Assembly: GCF_029871235.1 (NCBI RefSeq) | Contig: NZ_SSOM01000073.1 | Coordinates: forward strand, 303,961 to 367,960 | Source: Pseudomonas sp. BN411 | GTDB lineage: Bacteria; Pseudomonadota; Gammaproteobacteria; Pseudomonadales; Pseudomonadaceae | DNA length: 64,000 nt | Direction of reading: 5' to 3' | Part shown: piece after piece, positions 39,002 through 51,500 of the stretch | Numbering within the stretch: position 1 is the stretch's first letter | How the letters are laid out: each line of letters starts with the position of its first letter | Position numbers and translations under genes: made by a program | Notes under the pieces: model-generated | What the model saw: the letters and a program-made list of their open reading frames with translations, nothing else | Database searches by the model: none | Told to the model about the DNA's origin: nothing

Positions 39002-40351
39002 ATGTCCTTGAACAGATGGTTGGGCTGGCTCCGCGCCATGCCGGAAGCCCCGGTGGAGAAGAGTCGGGAGGAGATCGACGCCGCCTATCGCCATTGGCGT
39101 ATCCACATCATGCTGGGCCTTTATGCCGGTTACGCCGTGTTCTACTTCACCCGCCGCAGCTTCAACTCCATCATGCCCGCGATGCTGGACGACCTCGGCT
39201 GGGAGCGGGCCGCCGGAGGGGCCATCCTGTCGATGTTCTACATCGTCTACGGCGCATCGCGCTTCATCTCCGGGATGCTGAGCGACCTCGCCAACCCGCG
39301 TTACTTCATGGGCCTGGGCCTGATCATCACCGGCGTCATCAACATCCTCTTCGGCTTCAGCAGCAGCTTGCTGGCCTTCACCGCGCTGTGGACGCTGAAC
39401 GCCTTCTTCCAGGGCTGGGGCTGGCCGCCGTGCGCCAAGCTGATGACCGTTTGGTATTCACGCAACGAGCGTGGCTTCTGGTGGGCGGTCTGCAACACCT
39501 CGCACAACGTTGGCGGCGCACTGATACCGCTTCTGGCCGCGACATTGGCGATGAGCGTCGGTTGGCGCTACGGGATGATCGTGCCGGGCATGATCGGCAT
39601 CGCCGTCGGCCTCTTCCTGTGCTGCCGCCTGCGCGACCGACCAGCCTCGATGGGGCTGCCGACGGTCGGTACCTGGCGGCGGGATGAACTGGAACTGGAG
39701 CAGGAACAGAGCAGCGCCAGGCTTCCGATGTGGCCGATCCTGCAGCGCTATGTGTTTGGCAACCGTTTCATCTGGCTGCTGGCGGCGTCCTACCTGTTCG
39801 TCTATGTGGTCCGCATCGGCATCAACGACTGGGGCAACAAGTACCTGCAGGAGCAGCACGGGTACGACCTGCTCACCGCGAACTCGGCGATCTTCTGCCT
39901 GGAGGTGGGCGGCTTCCTCGGCACCCTCGTCGCCGGCTGGGGCTCGGACCGCTTCTTCAGGGGCGACCGGGTGCCGATGAACATCCTCTTCACCCTGGGC
40001 ATCCTGCTTTCGGTGGCGCTGCTCTGGGCGCTACGCATTGATCACTACCTGCTGATCGCCGGCAGCTTCTTCCTTCTCGGCTTCTTTATTTTCGGGCCGC
40101 AGATGCTGATCGGCATGGCGGCGGCGGAAGCTGCGCACAAGGAATCCGCCGGCGCCGCCACCGGTTTCGTCGGCGTGTTCGGCTATCTGGGCGCAGCGCT
40201 GTCCGGCTACCCGCTGGCCAAGGTGACCGATACCTGGGGCTGGGACGGCTTCTTCCTGGCGCTGTCCGTCACCACCTTGCTTTCCGCCATGCTGCTGCTG
40301 CCACTGCTGGGGCCGCGCAAGCGGTCGGGCCTGATGAGCGGGAGGACCTGA
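39002..40351 (+). CDS. MFS transporter, organophosphate:phosphate antiporter type
   Basis: An inner-membrane protein of 449 residues with about 12 membrane helices. VFYFTRRSFNSIMPAML and the loop SRFISGMLSDLANPRYFM are typical of the UhpT/GlpT/PgtP (OPA) family. The second half has RIGINDWGNKYLQEQHGYD and an ETGG-like FLGTLVAGWGSDRFF. The cargo could be glycerol-3-phosphate, phosphoglycerate or a hexose phosphate; a UhpC-type sensor role is less likely because no two-component genes are adjacent. GGGAGAG precedes the ATG. Confidence 0.85.
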   Translation: MSLNRWLGWLRAMPEAPVEKSREEIDAAYRHWRIHIMLGLYAGYAVFYFTRRSFNSIMPAMLDDLGWERAAGGAILSMFYIVYGASRFISGMLSDLANPRYFMGLGLIITGVINILFGFSSSLLAFTALWTLNAFFQGWGWPPCAKLMTVWYSRNERGFWWAVCNTSHNVGGALIPLLAATLAMSVGWRYGMIVPGMIGIAVGLFLCCRLRDRPASMGLPTVGTWRRDELELEQEQSSARLPMWPILQRYVFGNRFIWLLAASYLFVYVVRIGINDWGNKYLQEQHGYDLLTANSAIFCLEVGGFLGTLVAGWGSDRFFRGDRVPMNILFTLGILLSVALLWALRIDHYLLIAGSFFLLGFFIFGPQMLIGMAAAEAAHKESAGAATGFVGVFGYLGAALSGYPLAKVTDTWGWDGFFLALSVTTLLSAMLLLPLLGPRKRSGLMSGRT

Positions 40352-40466
40352 GCAGGTGCTGGTCGGTGTGTATCCTCAACTATCACCGTAGGCCAAGAGC
40401 AGTCTTTGTTTTTCTAATCAATCAGTTAGAGCGAAGTAAGTGTTCAAGCCTGCCTCCTTTTCCCAC
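40352..40466. other. Short non-coding gap after the MFS gene
   Basis: About 115 bp, less GC-rich than its surroundings (runs such as TTTGTTTTTC and TAATCAATCAG). No gene or hairpin recognised. Confidence 0.4.
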
Positions 40467-40585
40467 CTGCGCAAGAAAATGCTGAACGAGAACGACCGTA
40501 AGCGCTACGAGCGCAGCAAGCTCTGACCTTCGGTCAGTGAATGAAAAGCCCCCGCCGGAGTGATTCGGCGGGGGCTTTTTCTTTG
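40467..40585 (+). repeat. typA 3'-end repeat, copy 2 (divergent allele)
   Basis: Matches the typA end from CTGCGCAAGAAAATG to the terminator, but encodes ...RYERSKL then stop instead of ...RYERTKV, with further silent changes. It is a fragment of a different typA allele, not a recent copy. It marks the border between the phosphatase/transporter module and the cdi module. Confidence 0.93.
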
Positions 40586-40750
40586 TCGCCCAGCTAGCCA
40601 AGCGGCACATCAGTCCTGGACGAATTTTCCTTCACACAGGCAATAGCGAAATTTCCACTGCACGCTAAGTTGCCATCCTGCATACCCTCATACGGATGAC
40701 TGTTTCCATTCGCATCGGTTTGAACCCAATCGATTGCGAAGGACTGCCCG

Positions 40751-42445
40751 TTGCTCTTTTCTCGATTCACCGCCCCCGTTTTGCTGCTGGTGACTTGCAC
40801 GCCGTTGGCTGTACTGGCGGAAGTCTCGCCCGGCGACCGCGACCTGATCCGTGAGCGGCAGGAGCGCCTGCTGCAGGAACAGCAGAAGCGCCTGGAAGAA
40901 CTCCAGCAACTACCCGGTAGGTCCTTCGAAAGCGCTCCGGAGCAGGTAGTGGAGGAGGGGCACTGCTTCGAGATCCGCCAGATCGATATCCAGGGCGCAA
41001 TGCTTCTGACGCAAGGCAGGCGAGATGAACTGCTGGCCCCCTTCATCGGCCACTGCCTCGGTGTCCCCCAGCTCAACGAACTGCTCAAGCTCATCACCGG
41101 CCACTACCTGGATCGGGGCTACGTCACCACCCGCGCCTATCTGCCGCAGCAGGATCTCTCCACTGGCAGGCTCACGATCATCGTCATCGAGGGCAAGCTG
41201 GAAGGCCTCGACAGCTCCGAACTCGCCAGCGACCGCGAGCTGGCCATGGCTTTCCCCGGCCGCACCAGTGAGGTGCTCAATCTTCGTGAACTGGAGCAAC
41301 TGGTCGACCATCTGAACCGCCTGCCATCCCGCCAGGCGCAGCTGGAACTGGTACCCGGCGAACAGGTCGGTGGCAGCCGTATGCACCTCAAGGGCACTCG
41401 CAGCAAGGCCTGGCGAGCCTCGGCCACGCGCAACAACGATGGCGACATCAGCACTGGCGAGCAGCAGATGGGGCTCGGGCTGGACTGGGATAGCCCGCTG
41501 GGCCTGGCCGACCAGCTCAGCCTGCGTGCCAACAGCGATGCGGTCAGCGACCAGTGGCGGCACTCCGACAACCAGAGCCTCTACTACAGCCTGCCCTGGG
41601 GCTGGTGGACCTTCAGCTACAACTACAGCCAGAGCTACTACCGCACCCGCAACGACAGCTCCGGATTCGCCTTTGCCCTGGATGGCGACAGCAAGACCCA
41701 TCAGTTGCGCGCCGAGCGCGTCCTGCACCGCGACAACGTGAGCAAGACGGCTTTCAACCTTGGCCTCAGCCATCTGCGCACCCGCAACTACATCGACAAC
41801 GCCCTGGTGGACGTTTCCAGCACCCGCCTCACCGAAGGCCAGCTGGGCTTCAACCATGGCCGCCGCATAGGTACCGCCTTCGTCAACCTGGATGCCGGCC
41901 TGCAGCGCGGCAGCGGCGCGCTGGACGCTCAGGGATCGGGCGATCCCCATGGCAGCGAGCCGGTGGCTCGTTACACCAAGTACAGCCTCACCCTCAGCTA
42001 CCTGCAGCCCTTCCAGTTCTGGGACGAGAACTTCAGCTTCGACAGCCTCGTATACGGGCAGCGCAGCGAAGACGTGCTGTTCGGCCCGCAGCGCATCAGC
42101 CTCGGCGGCCTCAGCTCGGTACGCGGGTTCAAAGACCAGTCCCTGTCCGGGGACAGCGGCGGCTATTGGCGCAATCAGTTGCGTTGGCGTCGAGCGATCA
42201 GCTGGGAGCCGCTGCAGCCGTGGTTCCAGGAGTACGGCGCGGCACTGGCCTATGACTTGGGCGTGATCCATGGCAATCGGCACAACCCACAGGCGCATGG
42301 GCGCATGAGTGGCGACGCCATCGAGCTGAACTTGCGCGGGCAGTACCTCGCCGCTTCGGTGACGTTCGCCCGTTCGTTGGAGCGCCCCGACCTGATCGAA
42401 CACCGCGAGAGCCCGATCTACTTCCGCGTCGACGCCTTCTTCTAG
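40751..42445 (+). CDS. cdiB: CdiB/TpsB outer-membrane transporter (two-partner secretion)
   Basis: Omp85-family exporter of 564 residues: signal peptide (about 1-23), plug-helix-like charged stretch (RDLIRERQERLLQEQQKRLE), POTRA1 (about 70-150, CFEIRQIDIQGAMLL), POTRA2 (about 150-225) and a 16-strand barrel with VRGF in LGGLSSVRGFKDQ, the conserved L6 tip motif, ending in aromatic F. The start appears to be TTG 40751, with AAGGA 7 bp upstream. It exports the CdiA protein encoded 101 bp downstream by recognising its TPS domain. Confidence 0.93.
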   Translation: MLFSRFTAPVLLLVTCTPLAVLAEVSPGDRDLIRERQERLLQEQQKRLEELQQLPGRSFESAPEQVVEEGHCFEIRQIDIQGAMLLTQGRRDELLAPFIGHCLGVPQLNELLKLITGHYLDRGYVTTRAYLPQQDLSTGRLTIIVIEGKLEGLDSSELASDRELAMAFPGRTSEVLNLRELEQLVDHLNRLPSRQAQLELVPGEQVGGSRMHLKGTRSKAWRASATRNNDGDISTGEQQMGLGLDWDSPLGLADQLSLRANSDAVSDQWRHSDNQSLYYSLPWGWWTFSYNYSQSYYRTRNDSSGFAFALDGDSKTHQLRAERVLHRDNVSKTAFNLGLSHLRTRNYIDNALVDVSSTRLTEGQLGFNHGRRIGTAFVNLDAGLQRGSGALDAQGSGDPHGSEPVARYTKYSLTLSYLQPFQFWDENFSFDSLVYGQRSEDVLFGPQRISLGGLSSVRGFKDQSLSGDSGGYWRNQLRWRRAISWEPLQPWFQEYGAALAYDLGVIHGNRHNPQAHGRMSGDAIELNLRGQYLAASVTFARSLERPDLIEHRESPIYFRVDAFF

Positions 42446-42546
42446 CGGGTCGACTTACCAGACATTTCGCCCCGCTCCCGGACCTTTCCGAGCGGGCGTT
42501 GATTTAGCGTTTCGCGGTCATGTAGCGGCCGCCTGAGAGGAAATAC

Positions 42547-45500
42547 ATGGACGTTCGCAGCCCCCTCAACCAATGCATCGCCCTGGCCCTGGCCGGCATC
42601 CTCTTTCTCAACCCGATCGTCGTTGCCGCTGCCGAATTGGCGGTGGACGCCTCCGCCGGAGGCAACACGCAACTGGGCCAGGCCGGCAATGGCGTGCCGG
42701 TGATCAACATTGCTACCCCCAACGGCAGCGGGCTGTCCCACAACAAATTCCGCGAGTACAACGTCGGCCAGCAGGGCCTGATTCTCAACAATGCCACCAA
42801 CAAGACCCAGGCGACCCAACTGGGCGGCCTGATCATCGGCAACCCCAATCTCCAAGGCCGCGCCGCCAGCACCATTCTCAACGAAGTCACCGGTGGCAAC
42901 CGAAGCCGCCTAGCCGGCTATACCGAAATCGCTGGCCAGTCGGCACGGGTCATAGTCGCTAACCCCCACGGCATCACCTGTAACGGCTGCGGTTTCATTA
43001 ACACCCCGCGCGCCACTCTGAGCACCGGTAATCCCGTGATCGAATCAGGACGGCTCGATCGCTTCGAGGTGGACGGTGGTGACATTGCCATCGAAGGCGC
43101 TGGCCTCAACGCCAGCAATATCGGCGAGTTCGAACTCATCACCCGCAGCGCCAAACTCAACGCCGAACTCCACGCGCAAAAACTGAGCATCGTGGCCGGC
43201 CGTAACGACGTGCAGGCCGACAGTCTGGCCGCCACCGCGCGTGCCGACGACGGCAGCGCCAAGCCGGAACTGGCCATCGACAGCTCCGCCTTGGGCGGGA
43301 TGTACGCCGGCGCTATTCGTCTGGTGGGTACCGAGGCGGGCGTTGGCGTGAAGCTGGCGGGCGACATGGCCGCCAGTGGCGGTGATATCCAGATCGACGC
43401 CAACGGCAAGTTGATCCTGGCCCAGGCAGCGGCCAGCGGCGATCTGCGAGTGAATGCGCAAAGTGCCGAACTCATCGGTAAGACCTACGCCGGCGGCACC
43501 GCGACCCTGGTCACTCAAGGTGACCTGGGTAACCACCAGAGCCTCGCTGCTCGCAACGATGTCCGCCTTTCCACTGGCGGCCAGCTTAGCAACCGGGGCG
43601 TTATCGAGGCCGGAGTCAACCCGGACACCAGCCGCAATGCCACCGGCGACCTGTATGCCTCGGCAAATGACTTGCGCAACAGCGGCAGCCTGGTGGCCAG
43701 TCGCAACCTCGAAGCCAACGTCAGCCAGGTGCTGGGCAACCAGGGCGGTACCCTCAGCGCCCAGGGCAATGCCCGCGTCTCTGCCGACAAGCTGGACAAC
43801 CGCCGGGGCCGGATGTTGACCGAGGGCGACCTGGCGCTCAGCGCTGTCGAACTGGACAACCAGGGCGGGCTGGTGAATGGCGCCAGCCAGGCGCAGGTTC
43901 AGGTGGGCCACCTGGACAACCGGGGTGGTGAGCTGTCCAGCCAGACCAGCGTCAAGCTGCAGGCCGGCAGCATCGACAACCGCAGCGGCAAAGTCATCGG
44001 CGAACAGACGCTGCAATTGGAAGTCAGTGGAGCGGTGAACAACCAGGGCGGCAGCCTTGGCGCCAACCAGCAACTGCAGGTCAAGGCCACCAGCCTCGAT
44101 AACAGCCAGCAAGGCGATGTCAGCAGCCAGGGCGGCCTCGATGTGCAGGTGGCGGGCAAACTCGACAACCATGGCCAGGGCCGGATTGGCGCCAATGGCG
44201 CCGCCAGGGTTCAGGCGGGCTCCCTGGACAATCGCGGCGGTCAGTTCACCAGTGGCTCGACCCTCGATCTGCAAGCCGGTCTTGTGGATAACGGCGATGC
44301 AGGCCGGATCGCCAGCAATGGCAAGCTGACGGCCAGCGTCGCGGGACTGGACCAGCAGGGTGGAGGCAAGCTGTACAGCAACTCCGAACTCGACCTAGAC
44401 CTCAATGGCGGCACCTTGAGCAACAGCGGCGGCCTGCTCAACGCGCCGGGCCAGTTGTTGCTGAAGAACCTGGGTGATGTCAGCAACCAGGGCGGCGAAA
44501 TCTCTAGCCAGCAAGCCTTCACGCTAGCTGCGCGCAGCCTCGACAACAGCAGCGGCAAGCTACTGAGCGCCCAGTCCCTGATCCTGCGCATCGACCAGAC
44601 ACTTAAGAATCTCAGCGGCCTGATTTCCGCCGCTGCGCTCGATGTTCGCAGCGCCTCCCTGGACAACGGCGACGGTCTGCTGACCGGTACCGGCGACCTG
44701 CTATTGAGGGTCGGCAGCCAAGTCGGCAACCGTAGTGGTGAAATCTCCAGCGGTGGTGTCACCCGTCTGGAAGCCGCCAGTCTGGATAACCAGGGCGGCG
44801 ACCTGTTGGGCGACAACGGCCTGGTGGTGTCCCTGAGCGGGGTCTTGGATAACCAGGGAGGCACGCTCGGCGCTGGGCGCGACCTCGAACTGCAGGCCGC
44901 AAGCGTCGACAACCGCCGGGGCACCCTTGTGGCGGATGGAGCACTGAACGCTCGTGTCAGTGGCCAGCTCGACAACCAGGAGCAAGGCAATCTGCTCGCC
45001 AAGGGCCCGTTGGCGATCCAGGCTGATCGTCTGGATAACCGAGCTGGTCAGGTCAGTGGCCAGGGCCCGGTCGCGATTGACGCAAACCAACTGGACAATG
45101 GTAGTGGCAGGCTCGCGGCCAATGATCCGCTGGTACTCCGGGCGAACCAGCTGGACAACCGCCAGCAAGGAACGATCAGCAGCAAGGCCGACCTTACCTA
45201 TCAGGGCCAACGTCTGGACAATCAGAGTGGCCGCATCACTGCCGCCGGCCCTCTGTCTATTGAGGTCGAGGAGGTACAGAACGCCCAGGGCCGTATCGCC
45301 AGCCAGGGCGACCTGAGCGCGACGCTCGGGACCCTGGCGCAGCAGGCGGGTGAACTGGTCGCCCAGGGATCGCTTCACCTTCAGGCTCGCAGCCTGGACA
45401 ACCGCCAGGGCGGCCTCGTGGGCAGCACAAAAGCGCTGACACTCGAGGTTGGTGATATCGACAACCGTGGTGGCGAGCTGTCCAGCCAGGCTGACGTCAG

Positions 45501-48500
45501 CCTGGCTGGACAGCGCCTCGAAAACAGCGGCGGCAAGCTGTTGGCTGGCAACCAGCTGGCCCTCGTCGTGGATCGCCTGGTCAACCAGGCCAAGGGCCTG
45601 ATCTTCGGCCGTCACGCTATCACCCTCGACGCCCACGGCCTGGACAACAGCGGCGGGATCTTGGCCAGCGGCACGTCGCTGGCCATCGCGCTAACGCCCC
45701 AGTCGGGTGGGGTAGAGGGCGAGCTGATCAATCGCCAGGGCCTGATCAGCAGCGAGGGCGCTCTGGCGCTCCAGGCCAGCCGGATCGACAACCAGGGAGG
45801 CGCGCTCTCAAGCGCAGCTGACCTCGGGCTGGTCAGCGCTGGCCAACTGGACAACAAGCGCGGTTCCATCGTCAGCGACGGCAACCTCGCTGTGGCCAGC
45901 GCCAGCCTCGACAACAGCGAGGCGGGAGTCCTCAGCGCCAAGGGCAACGCACATGTAGATACCGGGGCGCTGAACAACCGCCAGGGCGGCAAGCTTACCA
46001 CCGCCGGCGCCCTGGACCTGGACGCCGGCCAGGTTGACAACAGCGCCAATGGCCGCATTGCTGGTGGCCAGAGCCTGACCGCCAAGGTCACCGGTCTGGA
46101 CCAGCATGACGGCGGCGAGCTGTTCAGCAAGGCCGACCTCAGTCTCGACCTGCAACAGGGGCTGTTGAACAACAGCGGCGGCGGCCTGATCAACAGCTCC
46201 GGCCGGCTCCTGCTGCAGAACCTGGGGCAGGTCATCAACCAAGGCGGTGAAATCTCCAGCCAACAGGGCTTCACCCTGGCTGCAGGCCAATTGGATAACG
46301 CCGGCGGCAAGCTGCTCAGCAACCAGGCGCTGGTGCTGCGCATCGCCCAGACCCTGGATAACGTCAAAGGAACGGTCTCCGCCAAGGGGCTGGATCTGCG
46401 TGCGGGCAGCCTGGACAACCGCGAAGGGCTGCTCAGCAGCCGTGACCTGTCCACGCTCGTGGTGACCGGCCACTTCGACAACCAGCATGGAGCCGTGTCG
46501 GCCAGCGGCCAGCTCGACCTGACTGCCAGCACACTGGACAACCGTGTTGGCGAAATCGCCGGCAAGGCGGATGTTCAGGCGAGCATCGGGACCCTCGACC
46601 AGCGCGGCGGGTTGCTGATCGCTCAGGGTGCTTTGTCCCTGAAGGGGCAGCGCCTCGACAACAGCGACAACGGCCTGGTCGGTGCCATGCAGGGCCTGTC
46701 CCTCACCATCGATGAAATCGACAACCGTGGTGGCGAGATATCCAGCCAGGAGGCGTTCCAGATCTTCGGCGAGCAGCTCGATAACAGCGATGAAGGCCGG
46801 CTGCTGGCCGGGACCCGCCTGGGCGTTGCCGTCGAGCATGTGATCAACCACGCCAAAGGCCTGATTTCTGGCAAGACCGGAGTGGACCTGACAGGTCGCA
46901 GTCTGGACAACAGCGGCGGCCGCCTGCTCAGCCAGCAGGCGGTGGCCATCGACCTCGGTGAAGTGCTGACCAACCAGCAAGGCCTGATCAACAGCGAAGC
47001 TCGTCTCGACCTTGCTGCCGGAAGCCTCGAAAACAGCGGTGGCAGTGTTTCCAGCGCGGGGGCCATGGACATCCTCAGTCGTGGTGCGCTGAGCAACGAC
47101 GGCGGCCAACTGCTGACGGACAGCACGCTGACGCTGGCCAGCGAAAGCCTGAGCAATCTTCAGGGCGTACTGTCCGCCAAGGGCCAGGCCCAGCTCACCA
47201 CCGGCCGTCTCGACAACAGCCAGGGGCAACTGACCAGCGCCGATGCACTGGACCTGGCCACGGGTGAACTCATCAACCACGGCGGCCGCATCGGAAGCCA
47301 GCAGGTTCTCACCGTTAGCGCCAGCGGCCTGGCTCAACAGGGCGGCCAACTGTTCAGTAATGCCAGCCTCAGTCTCGACCTCCAGGGCGGTGACCTGGAC
47401 AACCGCCAGGGCCTGATCAACGCCCCCGGCCAGTTGCGGCTAGAGAACCTCCGCAAGGTGGACAATCAGGGCGGCGAAATTTCCAGTCAGCAGAGCTTCA
47501 TGCTGGCCGCGCGCAGCCTCGACAACACCAGCGGCAAGCTGCTCGGCGCTCGGGCGCTGACCCTGCGCGTTGACCAGGCACTGGCCAACCTCAAGGGCCT
47601 GATTGCCGCCGCCCGTCTCGATGTCGCGGCCGCCAGCCTGGCCAACGCCGATGGCACCCTGACCAGCCGCAGCGATACCCGGGTAAATATCAGCGACGCC
47701 CTGGCCAACGACCAGCAGGGCCTGATCAACGCCGCCCAGCAGCTCACCGTGAATGCCGGCAGCCTGGATAACCGTGGCGGCAGCCTGTTGGCCGGCAGCG
47801 CCCTCAACCTACGTGCCCAATCCATCGATAACCGCGACAACGGCCTGATCAACAGCCAGGGCGATCTCGGCCTTCAGAGCGGGACACTGGATTCCAGCCA
47901 GGGTGGCGAGGTCTCCGCCAAGGGCGCCCTGAGCCTACTCCTTGACCGGATGATCCAGCGCCAGGGCCGCCTAATCGGCGACTCCGGCCTGACCCTCGAC
48001 GTCAACGGCGGTGACCTGGACAACCAGGGCGGTCTGATCCTCGCCCAGGGCCCGCTCAACCTCCAGCGCCTGCGCGATCTGGCCAACCAGGGCGGCGAAA
48101 TCAGCAGCAGCGAGAGTTTCGTCCTTGCCCTGCGCGACTTCGACAACAGTGGAGGCAGGCTCATCAGCAGCGGTCAGCTTGGCCTTAGCGGCTCGCAGCT
48201 GCGCAATCAGGGCGGCCTGATCTCCGGTTGGCAGGGCCTCAGCGTCAGCGGCCAGAACCTCGACAACCGCAACGTCGGCACTCTCTCCAGCCGCGACGGT
48301 AATCTGTCCGTTACCCTGAGCGGTGCCCTGCAGAACAGGGGCGAAGGTGCATTAGTCAGCCAGGGCAGTCTGGCCCTCAAGGCCGCCAGCCTGGACAACA
48401 GCAACAAGGGCATTCTCTCCAGCGGTGGCGACCAACAGCTCGATGTCGCCACATTGCTGGACAACAGCGCGGGCGGGCAGATCGATAGCGGCGCGAAATT

Positions 48501-51500
48501 GACCCTGAAGGCCACCAGCCTGGACAACGCCGCCGGTACTCTGCAGGCGCAACAGGCGCTCACCCTGAACGCCGCCACTCTGAACAATAGTGCCGGCAAT
48601 ATCGCCGGCAACGCCGCGCTCACCCTCAACCTTCTCGGCGTCTTCGCCAACGCTAACGGCAAGCTGGCCAGTGTGGGCCCGTTGCTGTTGCAGGGGGCCA
48701 CCCAGGTCGACAACCAGAACGGCCAGATCGTCAGCCAGGGCCTGCTGACCCTGCTCACCGGTGGTTTGGACAACAGCAATCGCGGCACCGTCGCGGCCAA
48801 TGACGCCCTGCTGCTGACAGCGACCGGCGCGGTGCAGAACAACAACGACGGCCTCATCTACAGCCGCGATGCTGGTGTGCGCATCCAGTCTGCCAGCATC
48901 GACAACGGCCTGGGCACCGTGCAGGCCAATGGCGATCTGGAGACTATCAGCGGCGCCTTCTCCAACCTCGGCGGACGGGCCATCAGCCAGGTCGGCAACC
49001 TGGATATCAACGCCGACACCTTGGACAACCGTGGCGGCACCCTCGCTAGCTTGCAGGGCTGGGCAAAGGCCCGCCTGGGTGGCTGGCTCAACAACAGTCT
49101 TCACGCTGACAAGGGCGGTGTACTCCAGGGGCAATCCCTGGAGCTTACGGCCGCCTCGGTGGCCAACCAGGGCGGGCATCTTTCGGCCCGCTCCGGCAAC
49201 GCCCTGCTGAGCGTCGCCAGCCTGGACAACAGCCAGGGCGTGCTCTTTGCCAAGCAGATGCTCAAGGTCAACGGCAACAACCTGACCAACGCCGGGCAGA
49301 TCGCCGCCGGCACGGTGGACTTCAGCCTGGCCGGGGCGTTGAACAACCAGGCTGGCATCATCGAAAGCGACAGCATTCTGACCTTGGCCGCTGCCTCCCT
49401 GGATAACCGCAGTGGTCAGCTGCGCGCCTTAGGCACAGATGGCCGCACCCAACTGACCGTGCAAGGCATGCTGGACAACCGCAACGGCACCCTGGAAACC
49501 GCTAACCTCGAGTTCGGCCTGGCGGCGGGCAGCCTGCAGAACGTCGGCGGTACCTTGCTGCACGTCGGCAGTGGCGCCTTCGACATCGCCTTGCCCCACG
49601 TCGCCAATGCCGGCGGCAGCATTGTCACCAACGGCGGCCTCACCCTCGCCGCCGACAGTTGGACCAACAGCTCCATCATCCAGGCCGGCCGCCTGACGGT
49701 GAACGTCGGCCAGTTCCATCAGACCGCCAGCGGCCAATTGCTGGCCAGCAACACCTTCGTCGGCAGCGGCGGAAACTGGAGCAACGATGGCCTGATCGCC
49801 AGCGATGGCGCACTCAGTCTCAACCTCAACGGTTCCTACAGCGGCAGTGGGCGGGTCACCAGCCTCGGCGAACTGAGCATGAGCGCCACCCAGTTGATCC
49901 TGCCCACGGCCGGACGCATCACCAGCGGTGGCAGCACCAACGTTTCGGTGAGCGGCCTGTTCAGCAACAGCGGCGTAATGACCTCGGCCAGCGACCTGAT
50001 GGTTAACGCCGGACAGTTGAACAACTACGGCACCCTGGGCAGCACGGAGCAACTGCGCCTGACGACGCCGACCCTGCTCAACGAGAACGGCTTGATCTTC
50101 AGCGGTGGCGACATGGCGCTGCGGGTGGGCAGCTTCACCAACCGCTATGCGGATGTGTACAGCCTCGGCTCGCTGGATATTGCCGCGAACGACGAAGGCG
50201 CGCTCAGCTCGTTGTTGGAGAACATCTCCGCAACCCTGGAAAGCGTCGGCGATATGAGTCTGGCGGCGGCTAGCATCATCAACCGTAAGGACTTTTTCTC
50301 CGTATCCGAGCGACTGGTTGCCGGCTCCATTACCTTCCACTGCTACGACTGCAAGGGGAGGCACTACGACTTCGATTACTTCGTCAACGAAGAAATCGAG
50401 CGCACGGTAACGGCGGACTCGGCTGCTTCGGCCATTGCGGCAGGCAACAACCTCAACGTCTCTTCCAGCACCTTCAACAACCAACACAGCCTGGTATCGG
50501 CTGCGGGCAACCTCACGATCAGCACTGATGTCTTCAATAACGAAGGCGCTGCAACGGAGAGCATCATCCGCTCCCGCACATTCCGCAAAACCGACGATAC
50601 CGAGCCTTCTTCGGTGTTCTACGGATTTATCAATGGTCAGTTGGCGGAATACAACAAGTACAACTCGAGATTCGTCCATCAGTACACGAAGAAGATTGGA
50701 GTCCGGGAGCCAGTCGAGATCATCTTGGGTACCGGGGATCAGGTAACCAGTAAACCCAATCCATACTTCAATCCCAGTTTTGAGCACGGAATACCGGACC
50801 GCTTCTACAGCTACATCCTGGCCAGTTCTTCCGAGACCACTATCAATAGTGGTGTCGCGGCGAACGCCATCGTCCAGGCTGGCGGCAACGTGTACATCAA
50901 TGCGTCCAGCAGCCTGGGGAATGGCGTCAGTCGCAGCAATGTCGCCCATGCGGGCGGCATCAACAGGACCTCCGACACCTCCGTGGCTTCCGGCACGGGC
51001 GGCACAGCGATTCGTATCAATGCCCAGTTGCCACCGGATCTGGCCCAGCAGCAGGTCAACCCCCTGACCCTCCCTGGTTTCCGCATACCCAGTGAGCCAA
51101 ATGGCCTGTTCCGCCTGAGCGGCATCTCCGCCAGTGACGTCGATGCGACTCAGGCCGACCAGGGCCCGAAGAGCTGGAATATGACAGGTGGCAGCATCGA
51201 CTTCGCCCAGCGTGAGCGCGACCTGACTGGTACCCTCGCGCGCGAGGCCCAGATCGATGAGCGGGGGCCGGCAAGCATCGCTATTGGCCAGTTGGGGCTG
51301 GGCGACCGTCAGCTCATCGACAGCACCCGCATTGGGGCCATCCGCGTAGAGACAGATGGTGCGTCCACTGGCGCTGCAGCTCCCGAGCGGACCGGCGTAA
51401 CCGGCAATCCTTCCCAAGGCGATGCCATCGCGAGCGTGCCGGGCGGCGCCAGCAATCCGCCCGCCCAGACGGTCGATCACGTCCAGGGATTACCGGCCAC

